A DNA stretch of 64,000 bases from Mangifera indica (lineage: Eukaryota; Streptophyta; Magnoliopsida; Sapindales; Anacardiaceae). The notes below the pieces were generated by a model, which did not search any database, was not told the origin of the DNA, and saw nothing but the letters and a program-made list of their open reading frames with translations. Of the stretch, positions 37,454 to 46,966 are shown one piece after another. A program made the position numbers and the translations under genes. The stretch spans positions 14,322,001 through 14,386,000 of the forward strand of contig NC_058147.1 of NCBI RefSeq assembly GCF_011075055.1, in the 5' to 3' direction. Position 1 is the first letter of the stretch; every line of letters starts with the position of its first letter.

Positions 37454-38260
37454 CCTGATTTATAATAAATAAATTTTGATTATATCATAAATAAAATATT
37501 ATAAGTATTAATTTTTTTGGCAAGCCTCGACGGTACGAGGAAATTTTTATTAATTGAAATAAAAATGACACCTAGACAAAGGGGGACGTAATGAGTCTTA
37601 CCTCTCCAATAAAACTAAATACAATACCCAAAAAAAAAAAAACAAAAAGATGATTATGCATGAATTACATAGAATACATATAAAACCATGCACACACACC
37701 AAACTTGAGTTACATAGAATACATACAAAAACATGCACATATCAAACTTGAGTATAAATATTGATATGTTACTATTTGATTGAATGATTTTGAATTAAAA
37801 ATAAAATAATACTCAATCATTTGATTACACTCCAATGGTTGCATTTAGACATTTTTCAACTGTAGACTAAAATCCCAAAATTTTACATTTTGTAAACAAA
37901 ACTATTTGATAGGATTAAGAGATTTAAAAACTGAAAAGAAACCTAAACACTGTATAATTAAGAATTTAATTATAATTATAAATTAATAAAGAATATGATA
38001 AAACAACATGATTCATACCATTGTCACTATCATACTTTAATTTGGTCTCCTTGCAGCAACGGCCTTTTGTAATTCGTTCTCCTTGCAGCAGCCTTTTGTG
38101 CCTACAAAAGCAATAAGCTTATTATTAACGAAAATATTTCATGTCCTAAAAATAGGTAAAAATATTTGTTAGTAAATGTAGAATAAATGGGAATGAATAA
38201 ATAATGTAACAAGAAAAAAGTAATGCAAATCAAATTCTCCAAATTAATAGTGTTGGCACA
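37454..38260. repeat. NLR 3' flank, paralog of 29.05-30.02 and 30.72-30.80 kb
   Basis: Extended similarity with the relic copy covers the LINE-like tail, a partial M1-like segment (about 37,752-37,850) and the terminal NLR exon. The 181-bp array is absent here. Confidence 0.7.
38030..38101 (-). pseudogene. terminal exon of the main NLR gene
   Basis: Its acceptor is TTTTGTAG, and the exon reads in phase 0 from the upstream donor (GAACAG/GTATGT at 38,366). It encodes AQKAAARRTNYKRPLLQ and six further residues before TGA. The exact 72-bp length and frame are shared with the relic exon at 29,914-29,985, which supports it as a real exon rather than a chance frame. Confidence 0.7.
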
Positions 38261-38365
38261 TTTTTATGTACAATTAATTGAAAATAATGTGCATGAATGA
38301 ATGAAAATGGAGTAAGTTCTGAAAATTCATCAGAAAAAATACTTGTTTGATCATAAAGTACATAC

Positions 38366-38534
38366 CTGTTCATTGAAAAACTCTTCCATTGTGGTATTGA
38401 GGTCGCCATTCCAACGTCCAGTACCTTCTTCAGGAAACTCTTTGCTAAAAAACACTTCTTTAAGGTTGGGTGTCACTTGCTCTCCAAAACCGAAGGTCTT
38501 CATTTTTCCACATTCATATATCTCTAATCTTTCC
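38366..38534 (-). pseudogene. C-terminal LRR end of the main NLR, beyond the copia insertion
   Basis: When C2 and one target-site copy are ignored, the frame from 46,321 continues into this segment with no shift. It encodes ...KLERLEIYECGKMKTFGFG and GRWNGDLNTTMEEFF, the characteristic C-terminal signature of RPS2/At4g27190-type NLRs. It ends in GAACAG followed by the donor GTATGT. Including this piece, exon 1 would be exactly 3,366 nt (1,122 codons). Confidence 0.85.
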
Positions 38535-38921
38535 TATTGGATCCGGTCCACCCATGATGGGTTGACCCGATCCATTAAGGTTATAGGTTAACCCATTACC
38601 GGCATTTTACTATTTTGCCCTTGGCAGTTATTTTTAATAACTGCCACTCCCTCCTTTATTTAAATGGCATGTAACTTCCATTGGGAAGTTAACAGAAGTA
38701 AACAAAAAAAAGCATAATTTACAGAAAACATTTTGCATCACATTACTCTTCCAAAATCAATTCTCTGGGAGAATTCTTGCAGAAACAATAGAGATAATAA
38801 GCAAATCGTGTTGTGGACATTTCCAGGAGTGCATCGAATCACCGAATCATCTTCAATTGTCAGATTTAGTGAAACCGGGTATGCTTTCTGTGATCCTGAA
38901 ATTAATTTGATTATGCTAACA
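38535..38921 (+). repeat. 5' LTR of copia C2
   Basis: 387 bp from TATTGGATCC to GCTAACA. It contains a perfect 10-bp-arm hairpin at 38,623-38,645 (GGCAGTTATT...AATAACTGCC), a second hairpin (AACTTCC...GGAAGTT) near 38,671-38,690, and an AT-rich TATA-like TTTATTTAAAT near 38,655. Confidence 0.95.
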
Positions 38922-38922
38922 T

Positions 38923-38935
38923 TGGTATCAGAGCC
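38923..38935 (+). other. primer binding site of copia C2
   Basis: TGGTATCAGAGCC is a perfect initiator-Met tRNA complement one base after the LTR end. Confidence 0.9.
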
Positions 38936-39421
38936 ACTTATATCTGTTCAATTGTGATGCTGGTGATATAAACATGATTGAGAAGCATGTTTAGGGATTG
39001 AATTACGTGAACAGTATTTTATTTATTAAATAATGCGTACGGACGATTTTGCTTAATGATGGATTTGTTGCAATTTTGTGAAATTAATGCTTAGAATCAT
39101 GTTAGGATGAATCCTGGATATGAGTTTCATGATTAATTAGAAAAAAAATTGCACGAAATCGCATGAAATTGGACGAAATTCAGAGGACTATGCTTCACCC
39201 AAAAACCGTAACATTCATGCATTTAATTTGCCAAATTCCGGTGACTTAGTCGCCTGAAAATTGATGCATTCTCATCATCGTGTCACGGGCTTCAAAAGCC
39301 CTATGGAATTGTTGCCGGAGGATGGCCGGAAGACGGCCAATTTTGCCGTCAAAGAATTAGGGTTCATACTGCGTCGCGGGTCGAAATCGGGTTGGGAAAA
39401 CCCAATTGCCCGACCCGAATA

Positions 39422-39591
39422 GTCAACGGGTTAGTCAAACCCGATGGTCAATGGTCCAACCCGTTTAGTCAACCGGGTCGATCCAACCCGAATCCTGACC
39501 CAAGGCAACCCGGTCAACGAAGGTCAACTATTGATCGGTCAACGGTCAAACTATTTGACCAGTCAACGGTCAGTGCTTTGACAGCTTTGAC
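39422..39591 (+). promoter_or_regulatory. W-box array in the copia C2 leader
   Basis: Twelve TTGAC/GTCAA cores fall in 170 bp: GTCAA at 39422, 39434, 39447, 39468, 39513, 39523, 39538, 39545 and 39562, and TTGAC at 39555, 39578 and 39587. Eleven fit the fuller WRKY W-box TTGAC(C/T). The region is transcribed leader, not LTR. WRKY binding is inferred from the motif only. Confidence 0.5.
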
Positions 39592-39680
39592 CGCGCGTGA
39601 GAGCGCGTGACGGCGCGTGAGCTGAGTTGTTCGGCGCGTGGAAGCGCGTGAGACATTATTTTGGCGAGTGGAAGCGCGTG
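39590..39680 (+). promoter_or_regulatory. GCGCGTG repeat array in the copia C2 leader
   Basis: Six GCGCGTG(A/G/C) copies lie at about 39593, 39603, 39613, 39633, 39643 and 39673. Each contains a VCGCGB core, the site class bound by CAMTA/CG-1 factors in plants. It adjoins the W-box array. Function is inferred. Confidence 0.4.
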
Positions 39681-39860
39681 CATGCTTCTATTAATGCTCA
39701 GAAGCTTATATTAGCTTAGATTCAGTTCTGTGTGATCTGTTTATGCATGAATTAAACACTTATTGGTGTTATTTTGATCATGGTTTTGAATTATACTTTG
39801 CTAAACATGTGAACATGTGTTGTTTATATTGTTATGCATGTATAATTTATTATTGTCCAT

Positions 39861-40415
39861 TTGTTGGTCATATATAGGGTGAACATGTTGACTAAGGACT
39901 ACTATCTGAACTATAAGATGAATCCAGTGCACAATCTTTACACTCACATTGGTGTCATGCATGAGAGATATAACGATTTAAAAGACAAGGGCATAAAATT
40001 AACTGGAAAAGAGAGGATATCTGGATTACTAAGATCATTGCCAGATTATTGGACTTCAATAATTTCTAATCTTGTTCGGGGCAAGAAATTCAAGAATTAT
40101 TGGCAATGTGTGGATGAATTACAGCTCGCTGAAGAACGCAGAATTGTAATGAATATAAGAAAATCTACATCACTCTCAATTTTTCCAAATCAACGTAGTG
40201 CGAGGCATGTAGGCTATCGCAAGTATGATAATAACTTTATCTTAGATAAAGTTACTCCTAGTATTGTTAGAGATAGAGAAAATGTTTTTTCTCAATCTGA
40301 TTGGTGGAGATCAAATCCCTATAAATATGGAGAGCGTTTGATTAACAAGATGCCCTGTTTTAAATTGTACAAATCTCAAACCAAGGATAGTTCAGAAGTT
40401 AGTCATAGTCGTTGA
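39861..40415 (+). CDS. extra gag-like ORF in the copia C2 leader
   Basis: This 184-codon open frame lies between the primer binding site and the true gag. A block near residues 20-90 parallels the gag (UBN2-type) domain of the downstream ORF: KGIKLTGKERISGLLRSLP matches KAGHDLTDEQQVQAVIRSLP, followed in both by a tryptophan a few residues on and then by a DELQLAEER or HLELEAER motif. There is no zinc knuckle. The C-terminal half is basic and unlike known retroelement proteins. It could be a captured gag fragment from another copia or a second structural protein. The first Met codons (39861, 39885) are equally plausible starts. Confidence 0.55.
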   Translation: MLVIYRVNMLTKDYYLNYKMNPVHNLYTHIGVMHERYNDLKDKGIKLTGKERISGLLRSLPDYWTSIISNLVRGKKFKNYWQCVDELQLAEERRIVMNIRKSTSLSIFPNQRSARHVGYRKYDNNFILDKVTPSIVRDRENVFSQSDWWRSNPYKYGERLINKMPCFKLYKSQTKDSSEVSHSR

Positions 40416-40758
40416 ATTTTATGTCCATATTTATTTCATGCATATTTGTTTATTTTTGAATTATGATTATGTTAAACTTTCAATGTTGATATAATATATA
40501 TGTTTTATGGATTATTTGTGAGAATTCTGAGACTGATAGAATTAAATTATTCTCGTCTGGAATATACATTGACGTGATTGGATTAATTATTAAAATGTGA
40601 AACATTTGTGTTATAGACGATGATTGGGAACATAGTGAACTTTCGACTCTATGCCTTATGTGACATATTTTAATCTTTAATGTTCAATTGCGACAATAAA
40701 ATGTGTATATATCTTATTGTTGGTGTTGTGTTGCGTATCTCTGTAGTTATATATTGAA

Positions 40759-41904
40759 ATGGCTTCGAAAAACATAATTGCCGATTTGAATAAGGGAGAA
40801 AGATTGAATGGAGACAATTATAAAATATGGAGAATGAGAATGCACTATATCCTAGATGAACAGGATGCCTTGGAAGCTGTTAATCAGGTTATGGATGAGC
40901 CCCAACTGGCTGAGGGGCAGAATCCTAATAATGCCCAACATAGGCGTAATATGGACGCTTATAATTCCTGGAAAAAGAAAGATTCGACTGCCAGAGGAAT
41001 ACTCATTAGCTCAATGAATGATGATATTGCTTATCAGTATGAGCAATTTAAAACTGCAAATGCTATGTGGGTAGCATTAACAGAAAAGTTTGGAGGAACG
41101 ACCGTCTCTAAACTGCGGCAGTTGACCATCAAGTTCGACACATATAAGAAAGTTTCCAATAAGCCAATGAAGCAACATCTGAGGGAAATGTCGAACATGA
41201 TAATTGAGCTGAAGAAAGCTGGGCATGATTTGACTGATGAACAGCAAGTACAAGCTGTGATACGATCTCTTCCTGATAGTTGGGAGCATATGAAAGTGAA
41301 CATGACCCATAATGACAATATCAGGACTTTTGATGATATTGCTCGCCATCTTGAACTGGAAGCTGAGCGCCTAGAGGCTGCTGGACTAAATGCTCAAGCA
41401 TATGTTGCTGAGTCCAGTTCGAAGAAATTTTCTGGCTATAAGAGAAAATGGCGAAAATCAAGAAAAGGAAAAGAGATCGTCCAAGGACCTGTGAACAAGA
41501 ACAAACGGTTCAAGCGCAAAAGAGGCAAGCGCTATGGGAAAAGAGATAAGTCTAAACTGACCTGTTATAACTGTGGTAACAAGGGTCATTTCGCCCGTGA
41601 ATGCACGGAGCCGAAAAAGGTATTGTCTTATCTTGTCTCAAATTGTGAGATTTATGTTTCCAGTACCGTTTTCTTAACTGAATCTCATCCTATGTGGACT
41701 GTAGACTCAGGAGCAACAGACCATGTAGCTCGTGACAGAGACACTTTCGTAGAATTTCGTCGAATACCGAGAGAAACACGGTGGATATATGTAGGTAATA
41801 ATACCAAAGTTGAAGTGAAAGGAATGGGCACATGCAAATTAGTTTTGCGCGGTGGTCAAACCTTGTACCTACATGATGTTTTATATGCTCCAGAAATTCG
41901 ATGA
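40759..41904 (+). CDS. copia C2 Gag-protease ORF
   Basis: 381 codons. Gag (UBN2-type) occupies about residues 1-230, and a basic linker precedes the zinc knuckle CYNCGNKGHFAREC (41,563-41,604). The aspartic protease begins at WTVDSGATDHVA (about residue 313). The frame ends at a TGA (41,902-41,904) where related proteins continue without a break, and the downstream ORF is in the same frame. This fits a CGA-to-TGA change at a CpG. The start ATG follows GAA and matches the MASKN-type start of plant copia Gags. Confidence 0.9.
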   Translation: MASKNIIADLNKGERLNGDNYKIWRMRMHYILDEQDALEAVNQVMDEPQLAEGQNPNNAQHRRNMDAYNSWKKKDSTARGILISSMNDDIAYQYEQFKTANAMWVALTEKFGGTTVSKLRQLTIKFDTYKKVSNKPMKQHLREMSNMIIELKKAGHDLTDEQQVQAVIRSLPDSWEHMKVNMTHNDNIRTFDDIARHLELEAERLEAAGLNAQAYVAESSSKKFSGYKRKWRKSRKGKEIVQGPVNKNKRFKRKRGKRYGKRDKSKLTCYNCGNKGHFARECTEPKKVLSYLVSNCEIYVSSTVFLTESHPMWTVDSGATDHVARDRDTFVEFRRIPRETRWIYVGNNTKVEVKGMGTCKLVLRGGQTLYLHDVLYAPEIR

Positions 41905-43638
41905 AATCTGGTCTCTGTAATGGTTCTGTTAAAATTAGGATATTGTTTTATTTTCTCTGAGAACTTGGTTAAGCTTTTTTATAACGATATGTTTTATGGA
42001 TGTGGATTTATGTCTGAAGGTTTTATGGTGTTGGACACCTTAAATTGTATTAATGATAATACTGTTAGTTTTTCTTTATTTGCAACTCCTAATAGTCTAG
42101 ATATGGATGCAAATAAATGGCATGCTAGATTAGGGCATATTGGCCAAGAGAGAATGAACAGATTGGCCCGTGAAGGTTTATTAGGACCTGTCACGAAAAT
42201 AGATTTGCCTATTTGTGAGCATTGTCTAGCAGGAAAAACTACTAGAAAACCTTTTGGCAAAGCTATTAGAGCTGAAGTTCCTCTGCAACTTGTGCACTCA
42301 GATATTTGTGGACCTATGAATGTTAGAGCTAGAAAAGGAGCATTCTATTTCATCACTTTCATAGATGATTATTCACGTTTTGGTTATGTCTATTTGATCT
42401 CCCATAAGTCAGAAGCAATAGATTGCTTTAGACATTATATGAATGAGGTTGAGAACCAGTTAGACAAAAGAATAAAAGCCTTGAGAACTGATCGAGGTCG
42501 TGAATATTTATCTACTGAATTTAAGGAATTATGTAGTGAAAAAGGAATTATGAGGCAATTGACGATTCCTAGAACTCCGCAACAAAATGGTGTAGCAGAG
42601 AGACGGAATCGAACACTGTTGGAAATGGTTAGGTCTATGATGGCGCAAGCAAATCTTCCAATTTCGTATTGGGGAGATGCTTTAATGACTGCGACTTATA
42701 TACTTAACCGTGTGCCTACTAAGTCAGTAATTTCTACACCTTATGAGTTATGGACAGGTAGGAAACCTGAATTAAATATGATGCGCCCTTGGGGGTCTGC
42801 TGCATATATCCATGACACATTCCATAAATTCGGAAAATTGGGTCCAAGAGGTAAGAAATGTATCTTCATAAGATACTCTGAGCACTCCAAAGGGTACGTG
42901 TTCATAGGAGAGGACTTTGATGGAAGAGTGACTGAAATAGAATCTCGAGATGTGACATTCATAGAAAATGAATTTCCTGAAAAGGGTGATATCGATAAAA
43001 GTCTTCATCTGTATGAAACGGAAGAGGAATGTGGAGAAGGTTCGTCCCAGCGACCATTAGTTGTGTCACAAAAGATGATGTCTCTACCTATTACAGATAG
43101 TGGGAGCAATGAGGTTATGCTCCAACCTATTTCGGATAGTGGGAGCGAAGATCCTCAATTGCGAAGGAGCGAACGTTCTCGAATCCCCAAGAGACATTTC
43201 GAAATTGAAAATGAAGTTTTCATAACTGCTCCTCCGGAAGACGATGAGCCTAAAAATATCAAAGAAGCTCTATCATCCCTTAATAAGGAAAAGTGGCAAG
43301 AAGCATTAGAGGAAGAAATGAAATCCATGGAACTTAACCAAGTTTGGAGTCTAGTGGACATACCGTCGGGTCGAAAACCCATTGGGAATAAATGGATTCT
43401 TAAAATTAAACGAAAGGCAGATGGCTCAATAGATAGATACAAAGCTCGGCTAGTGGCAAAAGGCTATACTCAACAAGAAGGTATAGATTATGAAGAAACC
43501 TTTTCGCCTGTTGTGAGATTTACTTCAATCCGTGTCATTCTAGCCATAGTAGCACACTTAGATCTAGAATTACATCAGATGGATGTCAAAACAGCTTTTC
43601 TTAATGGAGAGCTTGACGAAGAAATCTACATGGATTAG
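41905..43638 (+). CDS. copia C2 integrase and N-terminal RT
   Basis: This continues the Gag-protease frame after the internal TGA; the first Met in this part is at 41,920. The integrase zinc finger ([12 protein letters not shown]...[10 protein letters not shown]) is followed by DDE-core blocks: [33 protein letters not shown] and [17 protein letters not shown]. Then come a serine/acid-rich linker and the start of reverse transcriptase ([52 protein letters not shown]). It stops at TAG (43,636-43,638) where the family consensus has Gln, so the stop fits CAG to TAG. Confidence 0.9.
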   Translation, partial: NLVSVMVLLKLGYCFIFSENLVKLFYNDMFYGCGFMSEGFMVLDTLNCINDNTVSFSLFATPNSLDMDANKWHARLGHIGQERMNRLAREGLLGPVTKIDLPICEHCLAGKTTRKPFGKAIRAEVPLQLVHSDICGPMNVRARKGAFYFITFIDDYSRFGYVYLISHKSEAIDCFRHYMNEVENQLDKRIKALRTDRGREYLSTEFKELCSEKGIMRQLTIPRTPQQNGVAERRNRTLLEMVRSMMAQANLPISYWGDALMTATYILNRVPTKSVISTPYELWTGRKPELNMMRPWGSAAYIHDTFHKFGKLGPRGKKCIFIRYSEHSKGYVFIGEDFDGRVTEIESRDVTFIENEFPEKGDIDKSLHLYETEEECGEGSSQRPLVVSQKMMSLPITDSGSNEVMLQPISDSGSEDPQLRRSERSRIPKRHFEIENEVFITAPPEDDEPKNIKEALSSLNKEKWQEALEEEMKSMELNQVWSLVDIPSGRKPIGNKWILKIKRKADGSIDRYKARLVAKGYTQQEGIDYEETFSPVVRFTSIRVILAIVAHLDLELHQMDVKTAFLNGELDEEIYMD

Positions 43639-44811
43639 CCTGTAGGTTTCATGGTAAAAGGCCAAGAGCGTAAAGTATGCAAGCTCCAAAAATCTATATA
43701 TGGCCTAAAACAGTCATCAAGACAATGGTACTTAAAATTTCATAAGGCAATATTGTCTTATAATTTTAAGATGTTAGAACAAGATCATTGTGTTTATGTG
43801 AAAAGATCTGATGACAAGTTTGCAATTCTATCTCTTTATGTGGATGATGTGCTGATAGCTGGGAGTGATTTGGAATATGTGATGATCATTAAAAATTGGT
43901 TATCTGCAAATTTTGACATGAAGGATATGGGTGAAGCAGATTATATTTTAGGTATAAAAATCAAAAGGGATCGTTCAAAAAGACTTTTGGCTCTGTCACA
44001 AGAGCGTTATATCCAAAAGATTCTAGAACGATTCAACATGGGAAACTGCAAGCCCGTAGATAATCCTGTGTCAAAAGGCGATTTATTGAGCCAAAACTTG
44101 TGTCCAAAGACTCAAAACGAAATAAATGAAATGTCTCTTGTACCTTATTCAAATGCGGTTGGAAGTCTTATGTACACGATGATGTGTACTCGTCCCGATA
44201 TATGCTTCGCTGTCGGATTGGTTAGTCGATATCAATCAAATCCAGGAAGGGAACACTGGAAGGCTGTAAAGAGGATATTGAGATATCTGAAAGGCACTGT
44301 GGATTATTGTTTATGCTACCAAGGAAAAGATTTGCGTATTGTTGGCTATTCGGATGCTGACTGGGGTGGTGACTTAGACCAACGCAAATCAACTTCAGGT
44401 TATGCTTTCTTACTCCAAAATGGCGCTATATCTTGGAGCAGTAAGAAACAAACGTGCATAGCCTTATCCACAATGGAAGCAGAATTTGTAGCATGTTCTG
44501 CTGCTGTGCAAGAAGCTGTTTGGTTGAAAAGATTTTTTGAGAATTTGGGTGTAATGGATGTATCAGTTGGTCCTATAGTTATGCATTGTGATAATCAAGC
44601 TGCAATAGCTTTCACAAAGGATCCTAAATTCCATAATAGAACCAAACATATCGACACCAGATATAACTTTGTCAGAGACATCATTTCGAAGAAGGAAGTG
44701 ATCGTACAATATATTTCTACGCATAACATGATTGCTGATCCTCTAACAAAACCGATCTCAAGAGATGTATATCTTGCACATGTTAAGTCCCTTGGCTTGC
44801 GTAGAATATGA
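43639..44811 (+). CDS. copia C2 RT C-terminal half and RNase H
   Basis: This is the same frame after the second stop. The RT block KSIYGLKQSSRQWYLKFH and the catalytic YVDDVLIAG are intact. RNase H shows GYSDADWGGD, TSGYAF, ALSTMEAEFVA and HIDTRYNFVRD, and ends with the DPLTKPI motif typical of copia Pol. All expected catalytic Asp/Glu residues are present, so only the two upstream stops interrupt the polyprotein. Confidence 0.9.
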   Translation, partial: PVGFMVKGQERKVCKLQKSIYGLKQSSRQWYLKFHKAILSYNFKMLEQDHCVYVKRSDDKFAILSLYVDDVLIAGSDLEYVMIIKNWLSANFDMKDMGEADYILGIKIKRDRSKRLLALSQERYIQKILERFNMGNCKPVDNPVSKGDLLSQNLCPKTQNEINEMSLVPYSNAVGSLMYTMMCTRPDICFAVGLVSRYQSNPGREHWKAVKRILRYLKGTVDYCLCYQGKDLRIVGYSDADWGGDLDQRKSTSGYAFLLQNGAISWSSKKQTCIALSTMEAEFVACSAAVQEAVWLKRFFENLGVMDVSVGPIVMHCDNQAAIAFTKDPKFHNRTKHIDTRYNFVRDIISKKEVIVQYISTHNMIADPLTKPISRDVYLAHVKSLGLRRI

Positions 44812-44814
44812 TGA

Positions 44815-45933
44815 TGACTTGTTGAGTATATATTGTACTTGTAACACAACGTTAAAACATCATAGAGTTTGAATTTATTTTATGTGTTTTGAATTCATGG
44901 TGTTTATAGATATACACATTGTTTATTTTTGAAATCTCAACAAGATGATAATGTCATACAAGTTTGATTGACTCTCTCACACGAGCAATCGCCTTTGACG
45001 CTGAGGAGAGCGTGCAAAGATGAGACATATTTCTTGAGGTTGATGCGGTTTGAAGAACGCACTTAGAAAATGAGAATTGTTCAAGAAATGAATTATTTGA
45101 TATGTCGCCTTGATGATTAATCAAGATGAGGTCATGACTTGATAGATTTGAAAATGACTGATTTGGATTCCCCACGTCCAAATAACTTGTGAATGCCAGA
45201 TGTGAGTTTTTAATAGATAAAGACACCTGCAAGATTGGAGAGATGATTAAGAACTCAGGTTAGGCGCTGAGTGCAGCGACTGAACTAAGATCTGTACAAT
45301 GTTGGTAATGACATTTTGAAAAGATACACATTGTAGCACATGATTCATACCATGTGTGCATGAATAAGACGACTGCTTGAAGTAGTGGAAGGATGAATCC
45401 CTGCTCCTTCACTGTGTGAGACTTTATGAGGATTACCTCATGATGGTACCCTTTGACTCTTTGCTGTTATTTGATGTTTATTCTTAGTGTTGCTATCTTA
45501 GCTTGGAACCTATGGCTATGAATGATTCAGTCTATGGAACATGACTAGAAAAGCAGCTAAGTTTAAATTGAGAATTCCGAGTAGATGAGGAAGACTTATA
45601 TATTACGTGTATCCATTGGCCGGCCGGTCATGTCACTCATACAGGAGATTGGACTTGATCATGGATACATAGGAATATAACACTATAATGAATGAGGGAT
45701 TAAAGGAAGCTAGTGTTATCGAGTAAGTCTGGGGTGCTGCGAGACTAACGCTTTATTTTATTTTGGGTTGAAGCGACTATGTTATTCCTAACAGATGCAT
45801 AGTATATTAGCTCCCAAGTGCAGGTTGCTCGCAAGGTCGCACAACACGTTTGTTAGTATGAATTGCTCTGTTCTGTAAGATTTCTGTAGAAGAGTATTGT
45901 GATTCGGATCACCCATCATGTGTGAGTGGGAGA
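44815..45933 (+). other. 3' untranslated tail of copia C2 with polypurine tract
   Basis: This is 1.1 kb without coding potential, shared with C1 (27,275-28,389). It ends in GAGTGGGAGA, the likely plus-strand primer, directly before the 3' LTR. Confidence 0.75.
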
Positions 45934-46320
45934 TATTGGATCCGGTCCACCCATGATGGGTTGACCCGATCCATTAGGGTTATAGGTTAACCCATTACCG
46001 ACATTTTACTATTTTGCCCTTGGCAGTTATTTTTAATAACTGCCACTCCCTCCTTTATTTAAATGGCATGTAACTTCCATTGGGAAGTTAACAGAAGTAA
46101 ACAAAAAAAAGCATAATTTACAGAAAACATTTTGCATCACATTACTCTTCCAAAATCAATTCTCTGGGAGAATTCTTGCAGAAACAATAGAGATAATAAG
46201 CAAATCGTGTTGTGGACATTTCCAGGAGTGCATCGAATCACCGAATCATCTTCAATTGTCAGATTTAGTGAAACCGGGTATGCTTTCTGTGATCCTGAAA
46301 TTAATTTGATTATGCTAACA
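45934..46320 (+). repeat. 3' LTR of copia C2
   Basis: 387 bp, with two substitutions relative to the 5' LTR (AAGG/AGGG near position 45 and GGC/GAC near position 67). Confidence 0.95.
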
Positions 46321-46966
46321 TTTCCAATTTTGAGAATTCAATAGTATATGGCCCAGAGCTAAAACAAGTGAGGTTTCGTAGATATTCAAGTTGCAAGTGG
46401 ACCAAACTAGAAAACACAATGCTCACAGATGGCTTTTCTTTTTCTCCTTTCTCATTTGTGATTATTTCTTGTATTTTAGAGCAGTACCTTACCTCAAGAG
46501 TTTTGAGCTTCACCAAGAGTTTAGCAATTGAGGGAGTGAAGAGGATTTCTAAATTATTACTAGTATTTATTTCTATAGAAGTCAGGTTTCCCAAGCATGG
46601 GGAGGTTATGGTGTGATCTAACTCTACATCCTCCGCTTCTTTCGTCTCAAAGATCTCCTTTAAATTATAGCAGAAATTTATATCTATTTCTTCCAAACAA
46701 ATAAGGCTTTGGAGTAGAGTTGGTGAAAATAGTTTTATTAACTTGGAGCAAAAGATCAGTTCTACACTCTTCAAGTTGTGGAGGCTTATGGATTGATAGT
46801 CACCCCTCCATATATGTGACATCTCTTCCAAAGATTTCAAATACATATACTCTAATGACGAAAGTAACTTGGTTTCACCCTTTTCAATCTTAATCTTTTC
46901 ACAATCAAATATATACATCAATGATCTACACATTTTCACTCTAAGAGTTTGAAGATTTTGAAACCT
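46321..46966 (-). pseudogene. LRR region of the main NLR between the stop and the copia insertion
   Basis: This is the same frame as the N-terminal part, continuing after a single TAG. It encodes LRRs of the CC-G10/RPS2-like kind, for example LEYMYLKSLEEMSHIWRGD, LEEIDINFCYNLKEIF and LKTLEVRYCSKIQEII. It has no further stop up to the copia target site at 46,325/46,321. Because the protein terminates upstream, it is not expected to be translated. Confidence 0.85.

Larger units (their letters stand above)
38535..46320 (+). mobile_element. copia LTR retrotransposon C2, complete, 7,786 bp, young
   Basis: Two 387-bp LTRs differ at only two positions that I can find. They are flanked by a perfect 5-bp target duplication TTTCC (38530-38534 and 46321-46325). 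PBS, gag, protease, integrase, RT and RNase H are in Ty1/copia order. The polyprotein frame (40,759-44,811) is open except for two stop codons, TGA at 41,902 and TAG at 43,636. The long 1.8-kb leader carries an extra gag-like ORF and GC-rich motif arrays, and a 1.1-kb untranslated tail precedes the polypurine tract. The LTR ends are TA...CA instead of TG...CA. It lies inside an NLR gene in the opposite orientation. C1 (25.7-28.8 kb) is an older relative. Confidence 0.95.

Noticed and set aside
41034..43442. Minus-strand open frames across the copia polyprotein
   Set aside because: They are shadows of the real plus-strand gag-pol frame.
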